Assembly (NCBI GenBank): GCA_029257405.1
Contig: JARIBO010000017.1
Coordinates: 48,065-112,064, forward strand
Source of the DNA: Caryophanales bacterium
Lineage (GTDB): Bacteria > Bacillota > Bacilli > Bacillales > Amphibacillaceae
Direction of reading: 5' to 3'
DNA length: 64,000 nt
Under the pieces are notes generated by a model. The model was not told where the DNA came from. It saw only the letters and a program-made list of their open reading frames with translations, and did no database searches. Below are positions 54,250-62,681 of this stretch, in pieces. The translations under genes were made by a program, and so were the position numbers. Numbering within the stretch: the stretch's first letter is position 1; the number at the start of each line of letters is the position of its first letter.

Positions 54250-55035
54250 GTGACTAACCAATATATAAATTTAACTTATGAAAAAAATCTTGCAATTATA
54301 GAAATTGATAACGCGCCAGCAAATGCATTATCAACTGCTGTATTAGAAAGTCTGAGTAATGTTTTAAAAGAGGTAAATCAAAATGAGAATGTACATGCGG
54401 TTATTCTAACAGGAAAAGGAAAGTTTTTTGTTGCAGGTGCTGATATAAAAGAATTCATTCCAAATATGGGTGATAAAGAAGCTGGAAGAAAAATGTCTCA
54501 AGCTGGTCAATCTGTTTGTGATGATATTGAATCAATGAAGAAACCTGTTATCGCAGCTATAAATGGTTTGGCTTTAGGTGGTGGTCTAGAAATCGCACTT
54601 GCATGTCACATTAGACTCATAAGTGAGACTGCTGAAGTAGGATTACCAGAACTAAAGTTAGGTTTGTTACCTAGTTTTGGTGGGACTCAGCGTCTAACTA
54701 AAATCGTTGGCTTAGCAGAAGCGATGGATATTATATTAAGTAGTAAGCAATTAACTGCAAAAGAAACCAAAGAATTAAAAATCACTAAAGAAATAGTACC
54801 AAAAGATCAACTTTTAATACGAGCTAAAGAATTAGCTACTACATATACAGAAAATAAAAGTTTTGAATCTGTTACACGAGTAGTTGAAGCTTTAGTTTCT
54901 GGATATAACAGTAATATAAATGAAGGCTTAAAAATAGAAAATGAAAAATTTGCTGAATTATTTTTAACAAATGATGCAAAAGAAGGTGTAGAAGCATTTA
55001 ATGAAAAAAGAGTTGCTAGCTTTAAACATTCTTAA
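54250..55035 (+). CDS. Enoyl-CoA hydratase/isomerase, first gene of the sigma-54 operon
   Basis: Crotonase-family enzyme, 261 residues. Oxyanion loops FVAGADIKEF and LALGGGLEIALACH, and both catalytic Glu positions (GGGLEIAL; GLPELKLGLLPSFGGTQRL) are intact, so hydratase activity is expected. The ORF track starts 20 residues earlier inside the sigma-54 promoter; AGGAGG is spaced nine bases from the GTG at 54250. It is a paralogue of fadB at 45557. In context it probably hydrates methacrylyl-CoA or acrylyl-CoA. Confidence 0.9.
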   Translation: MTNQYINLTYEKNLAIIEIDNAPANALSTAVLESLSNVLKEVNQNENVHAVILTGKGKFFVAGADIKEFIPNMGDKEAGRKMSQAGQSVCDDIESMKKPVIAAINGLALGGGLEIALACHIRLISETAEVGLPELKLGLLPSFGGTQRLTKIVGLAEAMDIILSSKQLTAKETKELKITKEIVPKDQLLIRAKELATTYTENKSFESVTRVVEALVSGYNSNINEGLKIENEKFAELFLTNDAKEGVEAFNEKRVASFKHS

Positions 55036-55055
55036 TAATATAAGGAGATAAAGTA

Positions 55056-56816
55056 ATGCATTTTGAAAAATATCGAGTATCTAATTGGATGAATAAAATG
55101 TATTTAACAATTGATTATCAAGCAATTGTTTCAGAAGCTCTTGATTTGATGATGCAAGTCGAATCAAATGAATTACCTATATTAAAAGATAATAAAGTAA
55201 TTGGTGTATTTAATTTTAAATATTACCTTCATGCTTTAAGTAATGAAAATATATCTGGAAATGATCAAATAACTAATTGGATGACTCGCACATACTCTTT
55301 TACTTCTGATAAAAGTTTAATGACACAGATAGAAACAACACCAACCTATATTTCAAATGAAGGTGGCGAATTAATTGGCATCGTAGATAAAAAAAGTCAA
55401 ATCAATTTCTATCAATCTTTTTATAATGAAAATAAAGAATTAAAAAGACTTATAAAATGGTATGAATTAAGCTTCTCAGAAGCATATGAAGGATTAACCG
55501 TTGTTGATAAAAATGGGATTATACAAATTTTTAATGAAGCATATAGTCGTTACGTTGGTGTATCAAAAGAAGAAGCTATTGGAAAACGAGCTTCAGATAT
55601 TATTGAGAACACACGTTTACCTATTGTATTAAAAACAGGTATACCTGAACGAAGCCAAGCTCATAAATTAAAAGGACAAAACTTAGTGGTTCACCGACTT
55701 CCTATTTGGGAAAATAATGAAGTAATCGGAGCAATAGGTATGTTAGTTTATGAGGGGATTTCAGAAATCTATCAAACAATTGAAAGAATGGAAACTTTAG
55801 AAAATCCTTTTAAACAAAAAAGTACAAATCTTACTCTAAATCCACAAAAATTAAAAAAACAAGTGCGATTTGAAGATATATTGGGAAATAGTCAAGCTAT
55901 ATCAGAACCAAAACAAATGGCAATTAAAGCAAGCAAGACGAAAGCAACTGTATTAATAACGGGAGAAAGTGGCGTAGGAAAAGAACAATTTGCTCATGCG
56001 ATTCATGATAAAAAATTGACCAAGGAAGAAAATTTCGTGAGCGTTAATTGTGCCGCTATTCCCAAAGATTTAATAGAATCTGAATTATTTGGCTATGAAG
56101 AAGGATCGTTTACAGGTGCTAAACAAGGCGGATCAGTAGGTAAGTTTGAACAAGCAGAAGGTGGAACTTTATTTTTAGATGAAATAGGAGAGATGCCATT
56201 AGATGTTCAAGCCAAAATATTACGGGTTATTCAAGAAAGAGAGTTAGTTAAGGTAGGTGGGCGCACATCAATACCCATAGATATCAGAGTAATTGCAGCA
56301 ACAAATCAAGATTTAGAGAAACGAGTAATAACTGGAGAATTTAGAGAAGATTTATATTACCGATTAAATGTAATACCGTTAAAAATACCAAGTCTCAGAG
56401 AAAGAAAAGAAGATATTCCATTAATTGTTTCATATAAATTAAAAGAATTAGCAAAGATACACCAGATGGATAATAAAACAATTGATGAAAAGATAATTCG
56501 AGAATTTTATTTCTATCACTGGCCAGGAAATATTAGAGAGTTATCTAATATTTTAGAAAGATTATTTGTTTTAACTTCAAGTAACCATATTTATTACGAT
56601 GATTATTTAAATTTAGTAGATTTAAAAGTAGGTAAGAAAAAAATCATATCTTTCGACTCTCAACATGTAAATAAAAATGAGGAAGAAAATAATGAAATAA
56701 CAACAATAAAAACAGTATTATCTCATGCAAAAGGTAATAAAACAGAAGCTGCTAAAAGGCTAGGTGTCTCACGTGCAACACTTTATAATAAATTAAATCG
56801 ATATGGTTTAAATTAA
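55056..56816 (+). CDS. Sigma-54-dependent transcriptional activator (CBS-PAS-AAA+-Fis)
   Basis: Enhancer-binding protein of 586 residues. Residues about 1-120 look like a CBS pair (VSNWMNKMYLTIDYQAIVSEALDLMM; ELPILKDNKVIGVFN), about 130-240 a PAS domain (AYEGLTVVDKNGIIQIFNEAYSRYVGVSKEEAIGK), about 275-510 the AAA+ core with Walker A GESGVGKE, the sigma-54 contact loop as GSFTGA, Walker B GGTLFLDEIGEM and ATNQDLE...FREDLYYRLNV, and about 540-586 a Fis-type helix-turn-helix (GNKTEAAKRLGVSRATLYNKLNRYGL). It probably senses an adenosyl or acyl-CoA-related ligand and drives its own operon from the 54195 promoter. Confidence 0.93.
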   Translation: MHFEKYRVSNWMNKMYLTIDYQAIVSEALDLMMQVESNELPILKDNKVIGVFNFKYYLHALSNENISGNDQITNWMTRTYSFTSDKSLMTQIETTPTYISNEGGELIGIVDKKSQINFYQSFYNENKELKRLIKWYELSFSEAYEGLTVVDKNGIIQIFNEAYSRYVGVSKEEAIGKRASDIIENTRLPIVLKTGIPERSQAHKLKGQNLVVHRLPIWENNEVIGAIGMLVYEGISEIYQTIERMETLENPFKQKSTNLTLNPQKLKKQVRFEDILGNSQAISEPKQMAIKASKTKATVLITGESGVGKEQFAHAIHDKKLTKEENFVSVNCAAIPKDLIESELFGYEEGSFTGAKQGGSVGKFEQAEGGTLFLDEIGEMPLDVQAKILRVIQERELVKVGGRTSIPIDIRVIAATNQDLEKRVITGEFREDLYYRLNVIPLKIPSLRERKEDIPLIVSYKLKELAKIHQMDNKTIDEKIIREFYFYHWPGNIRELSNILERLFVLTSSNHIYYDDYLNLVDLKVGKKKIISFDSQHVNKNEEENNEITTIKTVLSHAKGNKTEAAKRLGVSRATLYNKLNRYGLN

Positions 56817-56852
56817 TTGATTTTATAAATATAAATCTTAGGAGTGATAATA

Positions 56853-58505
56853 ATGAGTAAGCCAATCAGAAATTTATTTTCAGAAGAAATGAATCAATTT
56901 AGTCCTAATCATTTTACCGAAGAAGAAAAAATGATTAAATCAACAGTAAAAATGTTTGTTGAAGAACAAGTATATCCTAAATTAACTGAAATGGAAGCGC
57001 ATAATTATGATGTTATTCGTTCATTATTTAAAGAAGCAGGTAGTTTAGGTTTACTTGGAGCTGATGTGAAAGAAGAATACGACGGAATAAATATGGGTAA
57101 GAAAATATCAGGTTTGATTGCAGAAGAAATGGGACATGGAAGTAGCTTTGGTGTTTCATTTAATATTCATACAGGCGTTGGAGTATCACCCTACGCTTAT
57201 TTTGGGACAGAAGAACAAAAGAAAATGTATTTACCTAAATTAGTATCTGGTGAATATATAGGGGCATATGCTTTAACTGAACCAGGAGCTGGATCTGATG
57301 CTTTAGCTACAAAAACTCAAGCGATAGAAAAAGATGACGGATACATTTTAAATGGAGAAAAGCAATGGATTACGAATGCACATGTTGCAGCTGTATATGT
57401 TGTATTTGCTAAGACTAAAGAAGGAATGACTGCTTTTATAGTTGATCGTGATATTGATGGTGTTTCAATTGGTGTAGAAGAAAACAAGTTAGGTATTCAA
57501 GGATCTTCAACTGCGACATTAATCTTAGAAGATGTTTATGTAAACAAAGATAAAATTTTAGGTGAGCCTGGTAAAGGTCATTATGTTGCACTAAACATTT
57601 TAAATTTAGCACGTCTTAAATTATCTTTTTCGAATCTAGGTGCTGGAAAACAAGCCCTTAATACATCCATAAAGTATGGATTGGAAAGAAAACAATTCAA
57701 TAAATCGATACTTGAATTTCCAATGATAAAAGAAAAAATAGCTAGTATGGCAATTGAAATTTATCAAAGTGAAAGCACAACTTATTATACAGCTAATTTA
57801 CTCGATGAAACAGATATAACGAGTGAAAATATTTATCAAGTATTACCAAACTTTGCAATGGATTGTGCGTTAAATAAAGTCTCGGCTTCAGAAACATTAG
57901 ACTATGTTGTAGATGAAGGCTTACAGATTCATGGTGGATATGGTTATATGAAAGATTATGATATTGAAAGAATGTATAGAGATGCTCGTATTAATCGGAT
58001 TTTTGAAGGAACAAATGAAATAAACCGGTTAACTATAACGCGAAGTTTCTTGAAAATGTTAAGAAATAATCCTGACTTATTGTCAGAAGAAGATCAAGTG
58101 TCAGATATTTATTATGATAAAGTTAAAGGTGTTTTAAAATTAATAATGAGAGCCTTCTCTGAATCAGAAAAAATATCATTAGCTGAAATTGAAGAAGAAC
58201 AAGAGCTCATGCGTTTATTATCAGATATGATTATGGCTATTTATACAATGCGAACAGTTATTTTAAGAGGTTCAGAAGTAAACAGTGACATTCATGAAGA
58301 TATAAAAAATATCGTTTGTGAAGAAAAATTAAGAGAAGTAAGAAATATTGCTGGTAACATTCTAAGTCGATTATTCTCACATGATAAGCATTTAGAATAT
58401 GTAAATGAATTAAAAGACATGAGTACGCTACAAAGAATTGATATTATTGAACTCAAAAGAAATGTAGCAGATTATTTAATTAAAAAACAAGAATATATTT
58501 TGTAA
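56853..58505 (+). CDS. Acyl-CoA dehydrogenase with C-terminal extension
   Basis: FAD enzyme introducing the alpha-beta double bond into an acyl-CoA, passing electrons to ETF. Signature ALTEPGAGSDA, WITNAHVAAVYVVFAKT, YGLERKQFNKSI, IHGGYGYMKDYDIERMYRDARINRIFEGTNEINR with the catalytic Glu in FEGTNE. Ordinary family members are about 380 residues; this one has 550, with about 165 extra helical residues at the C-terminus as in very-long-chain/FadE-type enzymes. ATG at 56853 chosen because TTAGGAG is eight bases upstream; the track starts at a GTG three codons earlier. Confidence 0.9.
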   Translation: MSKPIRNLFSEEMNQFSPNHFTEEEKMIKSTVKMFVEEQVYPKLTEMEAHNYDVIRSLFKEAGSLGLLGADVKEEYDGINMGKKISGLIAEEMGHGSSFGVSFNIHTGVGVSPYAYFGTEEQKKMYLPKLVSGEYIGAYALTEPGAGSDALATKTQAIEKDDGYILNGEKQWITNAHVAAVYVVFAKTKEGMTAFIVDRDIDGVSIGVEENKLGIQGSSTATLILEDVYVNKDKILGEPGKGHYVALNILNLARLKLSFSNLGAGKQALNTSIKYGLERKQFNKSILEFPMIKEKIASMAIEIYQSESTTYYTANLLDETDITSENIYQVLPNFAMDCALNKVSASETLDYVVDEGLQIHGGYGYMKDYDIERMYRDARINRIFEGTNEINRLTITRSFLKMLRNNPDLLSEEDQVSDIYYDKVKGVLKLIMRAFSESEKISLAEIEEEQELMRLLSDMIMAIYTMRTVILRGSEVNSDIHEDIKNIVCEEKLREVRNIAGNILSRLFSHDKHLEYVNELKDMSTLQRIDIIELKRNVADYLIKKQEYIL

Positions 58506-58518
58506 AGGAGGACTTTAT

Positions 58519-59412
58519 ATGAAGAAAATAGGTTTTATTGGATTAGGAAATATGGGCTTTCCCATGGTTAAAAATTTACTTGCAGATGGATATATTGTAA
58601 AAGTTTTTGATATTAATGAGGACGTACTAAAAAAATGCGAAGATTTAAATGCTGTTATAATAGATAGTCCAGAAAAGTTAGTAGATGATGTCGATGTATT
58701 ATTTACAAGTTTACCTTCTGAAGAAATTGTTCAAAATGTTTACTTTGGTCCTAAGGGGTTATTTAACGAAAAGTCAAAATCAAAAACTATTATGGTTGAT
58801 ACAAGTACTGTATCGCCAACATTAAATGATAAACTGAAAAAAGAAGCAGAAGCGAGTAATAATCATTTTCTAGCAGCTCCTGTTAGTGGGGGTGTTGTTG
58901 GCGCTGAAAACCGTACACTAACGTTTATGGTTGGAGGTAGTGAAGAAACCTTTCATCAAATTGAAGATGTACTAAATCATCTTGGAGAAAATATATTTCA
59001 TGTTGGTGAAGCGATAGATAGTGGGACAACTGTTAAATTAATTAATAATTTATTAATTGGATTTTATACTGCAGGGGTTTCAGAAGCACTTCATATAGCT
59101 AATAAACAAGGAATTGATTTAGATGTACTTTTTGAAATGTTAAATGTAAGTTACGGACAAAGTAGAATTTATGATCGAAATTACAATACATTTATTAGAG
59201 AAGATAATTATGAACCAGGATTTAGTTTAGACTTACTAGTAAAAGATTTAAATTTTGCAGTTGATTTAGCAGATGAATTAGACTTAGAATTGCCAATAAG
59301 TAAAGATTTGTTAAATTTATATAAAAATGTATCAACTGAAGGTTATGGAAAAAAAGATATGTCAGTTTTATATGAACGCGTTAGAGACCAGTCGAATAAA
59401 AAAAATAAATAA
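58519..59412 (+). CDS. 3-Hydroxyisobutyrate dehydrogenase family protein
   Basis: NAD(P)-dependent beta-hydroxyacid dehydrogenase, 297 residues. Cofactor motif IGFIGLGNMGFPMVKNLL, substrate motif DTSTVSPT, APVSGGVVGAENRTLTFMVGG and the catalytic Lys in GTTVKLINNLLI. AAAGGAGG precedes the ATG. In this operon it would oxidise 3-hydroxyisobutyrate to methylmalonate semialdehyde, or 3-hydroxypropionate to malonate semialdehyde. The family is broad, so the substrate comes from context. Confidence 0.88.
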   Translation: MKKIGFIGLGNMGFPMVKNLLADGYIVKVFDINEDVLKKCEDLNAVIIDSPEKLVDDVDVLFTSLPSEEIVQNVYFGPKGLFNEKSKSKTIMVDTSTVSPTLNDKLKKEAEASNNHFLAAPVSGGVVGAENRTLTFMVGGSEETFHQIEDVLNHLGENIFHVGEAIDSGTTVKLINNLLIGFYTAGVSEALHIANKQGIDLDVLFEMLNVSYGQSRIYDRNYNTFIREDNYEPGFSLDLLVKDLNFAVDLADELDLELPISKDLLNLYKNVSTEGYGKKDMSVLYERVRDQSNKKNK

Positions 59413-59466
59413 ATATGACAAACGTAATTTTAAAATGGAATTAATCTACTAGAGGAGGGTTTATAA

Positions 59467-61038
59467 ATGAATAAAAATGAATTAATTGCTCCAAAGGAAT
59501 ATAATATGGTGTCTGAATTTGAAAAGTACGCGGATGATCCAGAAAAATTAGCGTTAATTTGGGAAGATGAGGCTAATAATAAACTTGAAATTACGTATGC
59601 AGATTTAATGAAAAATGCAAATAAGATAGGTCATATATTTAAAGATGCTGGTTTGAAAAAAGGTGATGCAGTTTTAGTAATGAGTCCTCGTTTAATAGAT
59701 ACTTATCAAGTTTATATTGCAGCATTAAAATTAGGTTTAATTATTACACCAACTTCAGATATGTTAAGAACATCTGATTTGGAATATCGAATGGAACATG
59801 GAGATGTTAAAGCAGTTGTTGTTTATCATCCATTTATTGATAAATTTGAAAAGTTGACTAAAATTGATGAATTAGAAAAATTTGTGATAGGTAAAGATAT
59901 TAATAATTGGAAAAACATAACAGAATTAAAAAAATCGCAATCAGATGAATTAGAGACATTAAAAACACAAAGTGATGATACAGCATTTCTGTCCTATACA
60001 TCTGGTACAACAGGTAACCCCAAGGGAGCAGTTCATACGCATGGATGGGCATTTGCTCATTTAAATTTAGCAGCTCGTAATTGGTTATCGATTCAAGAAG
60101 GAGATAAGGTATGGGCAACAGCAGGCCCAGGTTGGCAAAAATGGGTGTGGAGTCCTTTTGTAGCAGTTTTAGGCTTAGGAGCGACAGGGTATGTTTATTA
60201 TGGGAGTTTTAATCCAGAACGTTATTTAGAAATTTTAGAAGAACAAGAAATTAATGTGCTTTGTTGTACGCCAACCGAATATCGGTTGATGTCTCTTGCA
60301 GAAAATCTTGCAGATTATGATTTTAGTCATTTAAGAAGTGCTGTTTCAGCTGGTGAACCTTTAAACCGAGAAGTGATTGATACGTTTATCAAACATTTTG
60401 ATGTTAAAGTAAGAGATGGATACGGTCAAACTGAAAACACTTTATTAATCGGTGTTACTGAATCAATGGAATTAAGACCAGGCTCGATGGGAAAACCAAT
60501 GCTACCCGAGTATATTGATATAATTGATGAAGATGGTAAGTCAACAAAAGTAGGCGAAGTAGGGGATATTGCAATCCATCGTGATACGCCTGCATTATTC
60601 TCTGAATATTATAAAGAACCTGAACGAACAGCACAACAATTCAGAGGAGATTATTATATAACTGGTGACCGAGCTGCAAAAGATGAAGATGGTTACTATT
60701 GGTTCGAAGGAAGAGCAGATGATATTATTGTTAGTTCTGGTTATACAATTGGACCCTTTGAGGTTGAAGATGCTTTATTAAAACATCCAGCAGTTAAAGA
60801 GTGCGCAGTTGTAGCAGAGCCACATGATGTTAGAGGTAGTATTGTAAAAGCATTTATTGTGCTTAGGTCAGGTGATTTCATACCAGATGACCAATTAATA
60901 AAAGATTTACAAAATCACGTAAAAGAAGTGACAGCACCATATAAATATCCAAGAAGTGTTGTATTTGTAGATGATTTACCTAAAACAATATCAGGCAAAA
61001 TTAGACGAATTGAATTAAGAGAAGCTTCGAAAAAATAA
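59467..61038 (+). CDS. AMP-forming acyl-CoA synthetase (medium/short-chain, MACS-like)
   Basis: ANL-superfamily ligase, 523 residues. Motifs: LSYTSGTTGNPKGAVHTHGWAFAHL, VWATAGPGWQKWVWSPF, DGYGQTENTLLIG, YYITGDRAAKDEDGYYWFEGRADDIIVSSGYTIGPFEVE and the catalytic Lys in KTISGKIRRIELRE. The sequence resembles acyl-CoA synthetases for medium or branched short acids more than acetyl-CoA synthetase. GGAGGG precedes the ATG. Last gene of the sigma-54 operon; it would feed isobutyrate or propionate into the pathway. Confidence 0.9.
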   Translation: MNKNELIAPKEYNMVSEFEKYADDPEKLALIWEDEANNKLEITYADLMKNANKIGHIFKDAGLKKGDAVLVMSPRLIDTYQVYIAALKLGLIITPTSDMLRTSDLEYRMEHGDVKAVVVYHPFIDKFEKLTKIDELEKFVIGKDINNWKNITELKKSQSDELETLKTQSDDTAFLSYTSGTTGNPKGAVHTHGWAFAHLNLAARNWLSIQEGDKVWATAGPGWQKWVWSPFVAVLGLGATGYVYYGSFNPERYLEILEEQEINVLCCTPTEYRLMSLAENLADYDFSHLRSAVSAGEPLNREVIDTFIKHFDVKVRDGYGQTENTLLIGVTESMELRPGSMGKPMLPEYIDIIDEDGKSTKVGEVGDIAIHRDTPALFSEYYKEPERTAQQFRGDYYITGDRAAKDEDGYYWFEGRADDIIVSSGYTIGPFEVEDALLKHPAVKECAVVAEPHDVRGSIVKAFIVLRSGDFIPDDQLIKDLQNHVKEVTAPYKYPRSVVFVDDLPKTISGKIRRIELREASKK

Positions 61039-61068
61039 AAAAATCCCACACAATGTATTTGTGTGGGA
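61035..61068 (-). terminator. Terminator between convergent genes
   Basis: TCCCACACAA/TTGTGTGGGA is a perfect ten-base stem with a T run only on the minus strand, so it mainly ends the DsrE transcript. Confidence 0.85.
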
Positions 61069-61083
61069 AAAGATCTTAGTTTA

Positions 61084-61455
61084 TTAGTTTAATTGTAATG
61101 TTTTTTTAGCGTTCATCAGTGCATCAACAACATAATCTGCAGTGATAACTTTTGAACCTTCAATTAAGTTTTCTTCTTTAACACCATTGTGTACCATGCA
61201 TGAATAACATACATGCACTTTACCGCCATTTTCCATAAAGCGTGGTAAAATATCTTTAATTGGTTCAAAAGGTTCTCCAATGTCAATTTTGTCTGCGTAA
61301 TCTTTCTCAGCTAAATGGACAGAGTCAGACATTAACATAATTTCTACAGAATGACCTTTTTCTAAAGCTTTGAGTCCCATTGTAAAAGCAATTGTAACGT
61401 TGTTTGAATCTCTTTCGTGTGCAGTAAGTGTAATTAATAAATCTGATACATTCAT
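61084..61455 (-). CDS. DsrE/DsrF-family sulfur-relay-like protein
   Basis: A 123-residue protein of the DsrE-like fold: MNVSDLLITLTAHERDSNNVTIAFTMGLKALEKGHSVEIMLMSDSVHLAEK... with a CYSC motif (KVHVCYSCMVHNGV) where related proteins carry the persulfide-accepting Cys. It probably binds or moves sulfane sulfur. AGGAGG precedes the ATG. The promoter carries a palindrome like persulfide-responsive CstR operators. It is on the opposite strand to the flanking catabolic genes and may be unrelated to them. Confidence 0.8.
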   Translation of the reverse strand: MNVSDLLITLTAHERDSNNVTIAFTMGLKALEKGHSVEIMLMSDSVHLAEKDYADKIDIGEPFEPIKDILPRFMENGGKVHVCYSCMVHNGVKEENLIEGSKVITADYVVDALMNAKKTLQLN

Positions 61456-61476
61456 ATTTATTCCTCCTAAGTTTTA

Positions 61477-61523
61477 ATACCCTTATAGGTATCATTATAA
61501 CCAATTAGTTAGGGAATAAGCAA
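61477..61523 (-). promoter_or_regulatory. DsrE promoter with CstR/CsoR-like operator
   Basis: On the minus strand TTGCTT and TATAAT are 18 bases apart (plus coordinates 61518-61523 and 61494-61499). The inverted repeat ATACCTATAAGGGTAT (61477-61492) covers the start site and has the ATACC-N6-GGTAT layout of CsoR-family operators. Confidence 0.55.
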
Positions 61524-61531
61524 GTAACTAG

Positions 61532-61561
61532 TTTACAAAAGAGATAATTAAGTCCTATACT
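61532..61561 (+). promoter_or_regulatory. Putative sigma-A promoter for the hydrolase-aldehyde dehydrogenase unit
   Basis: TTTACA and TATACT are 18 bases apart, 50 bases before the hydrolase start. No second -24/-12 motif was seen here, so this unit may not need sigma-54. Confidence 0.45.
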
Positions 61562-61611
61562 AGTAAGTAAGCGGATGCAAGAATTTTATTATATAGAAGG
61601 ATGTGTTGTAT

Positions 61612-62649
61612 TTGTTAGAAGTTTATTCGGAAGTAAATGAAAATGGTGTAGCAACATTAACATTAAATAACCCTAAAGCACTTAATTCAATTAATTTAAA
61701 TATGGTTCAGTTAATAAAACAACAATTAAAACAGTGGGAAAATAATGAAGATATATTATTAATTATCATGGAAGGTGAAGGAGAGCGTGCTTTTTGTGCA
61801 GGAGGCGATATAAAATCTCTTTATAAAGCAAATGTAGATGACGAAGTAAAAGCAGGCGCAGTTCAATTCTTTGAAGAAGAGTATGAGTTAGATGCTTATA
61901 TATACGAATATCCTAAGCCAATTATTGCTGATTTAAGTGGAATCGTTATGGGAGGTGGCGTGGGTCTTTCATATCACGCAGATTATCGTATTGTTTCTGA
62001 AAAAACAATGTGGGCAATGCCAGAAATGAATTTAGGTTTCTTTCCAGATGTTGGAGCAGGGTATTTTCTAAATAAAGCACCGGGTCATTATGGACGTTAC
62101 TTAGCATTAACGGGGGAAACAATTAATGGTAAAGATGCTAAGTTTATTAATGCAGCAGATTATTTGATTGCTTCTGACGAAGTGAATGATGTTTTGCAAA
62201 CGGTTAAAGAAACAAGATGGACTAAATCTAATTTAAAAGATAAGCTAGCTGCTATTTTAGTTAATAAATCAAAGAGCGATCTTATTGAAAGTAAAATTAG
62301 TCAGTATGAAGAAGCAATTAATCAGCATTTTTCATTTAATACTGTTGAAGAAATAGTAGATTCACTTGAAGCGGATGAAACTGAATTTGCGAATGAAACT
62401 AAAAAAGCAATCTTAAGTAAATCACCAGTCTCTTTAAAAGTCGCTTTAGAGCAAGCAATTAGATGTGAAAATAAAACGCTACAAGAGGCTTTGCATAAAG
62501 ATAAGATCATTGCAGAAAATTTCTTAAATCACGCTGATTTTTATGAAGGAATACGTTCAGTTTTAATTGATAAAGATAGAATGCCAGATTATGAATATAA
62601 AAAACTATCAGAAGTAGATAAAGATTTAGTAGAATCGTTTTTTAAATAA
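61612..62649 (+). CDS. 3-Hydroxyisobutyryl-CoA hydrolase-like enoyl-CoA hydratase family protein
   Basis: Crotonase-fold thioesterase type, 345 residues, longer than hydratases. Typical HIBCH elements are NNPKALNSINLNMV, FCAGGDIKSLY, LSGIVMGGGVGLSYHADYRIV and MWAMPEMNLGFFPDVGAGYFLNKAPGHYGRYLALTGETING. The ORF track starts at GTG 61603, which overlaps the AAGGA; the TTG at 61612 is ten bases from it and preferred. In valine breakdown this enzyme frees 3-hydroxyisobutyrate; it can also act on 3-hydroxypropionyl-CoA. Confidence 0.87.
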   Translation: MLEVYSEVNENGVATLTLNNPKALNSINLNMVQLIKQQLKQWENNEDILLIIMEGEGERAFCAGGDIKSLYKANVDDEVKAGAVQFFEEEYELDAYIYEYPKPIIADLSGIVMGGGVGLSYHADYRIVSEKTMWAMPEMNLGFFPDVGAGYFLNKAPGHYGRYLALTGETINGKDAKFINAADYLIASDEVNDVLQTVKETRWTKSNLKDKLAAILVNKSKSDLIESKISQYEEAINQHFSFNTVEEIVDSLEADETEFANETKKAILSKSPVSLKVALEQAIRCENKTLQEALHKDKIIAENFLNHADFYEGIRSVLIDKDRMPDYEYKKLSEVDKDLVESFFK

Positions 62650-62681
62650 GTTAGATTTAATTATATAAGGGGATGAATAGA

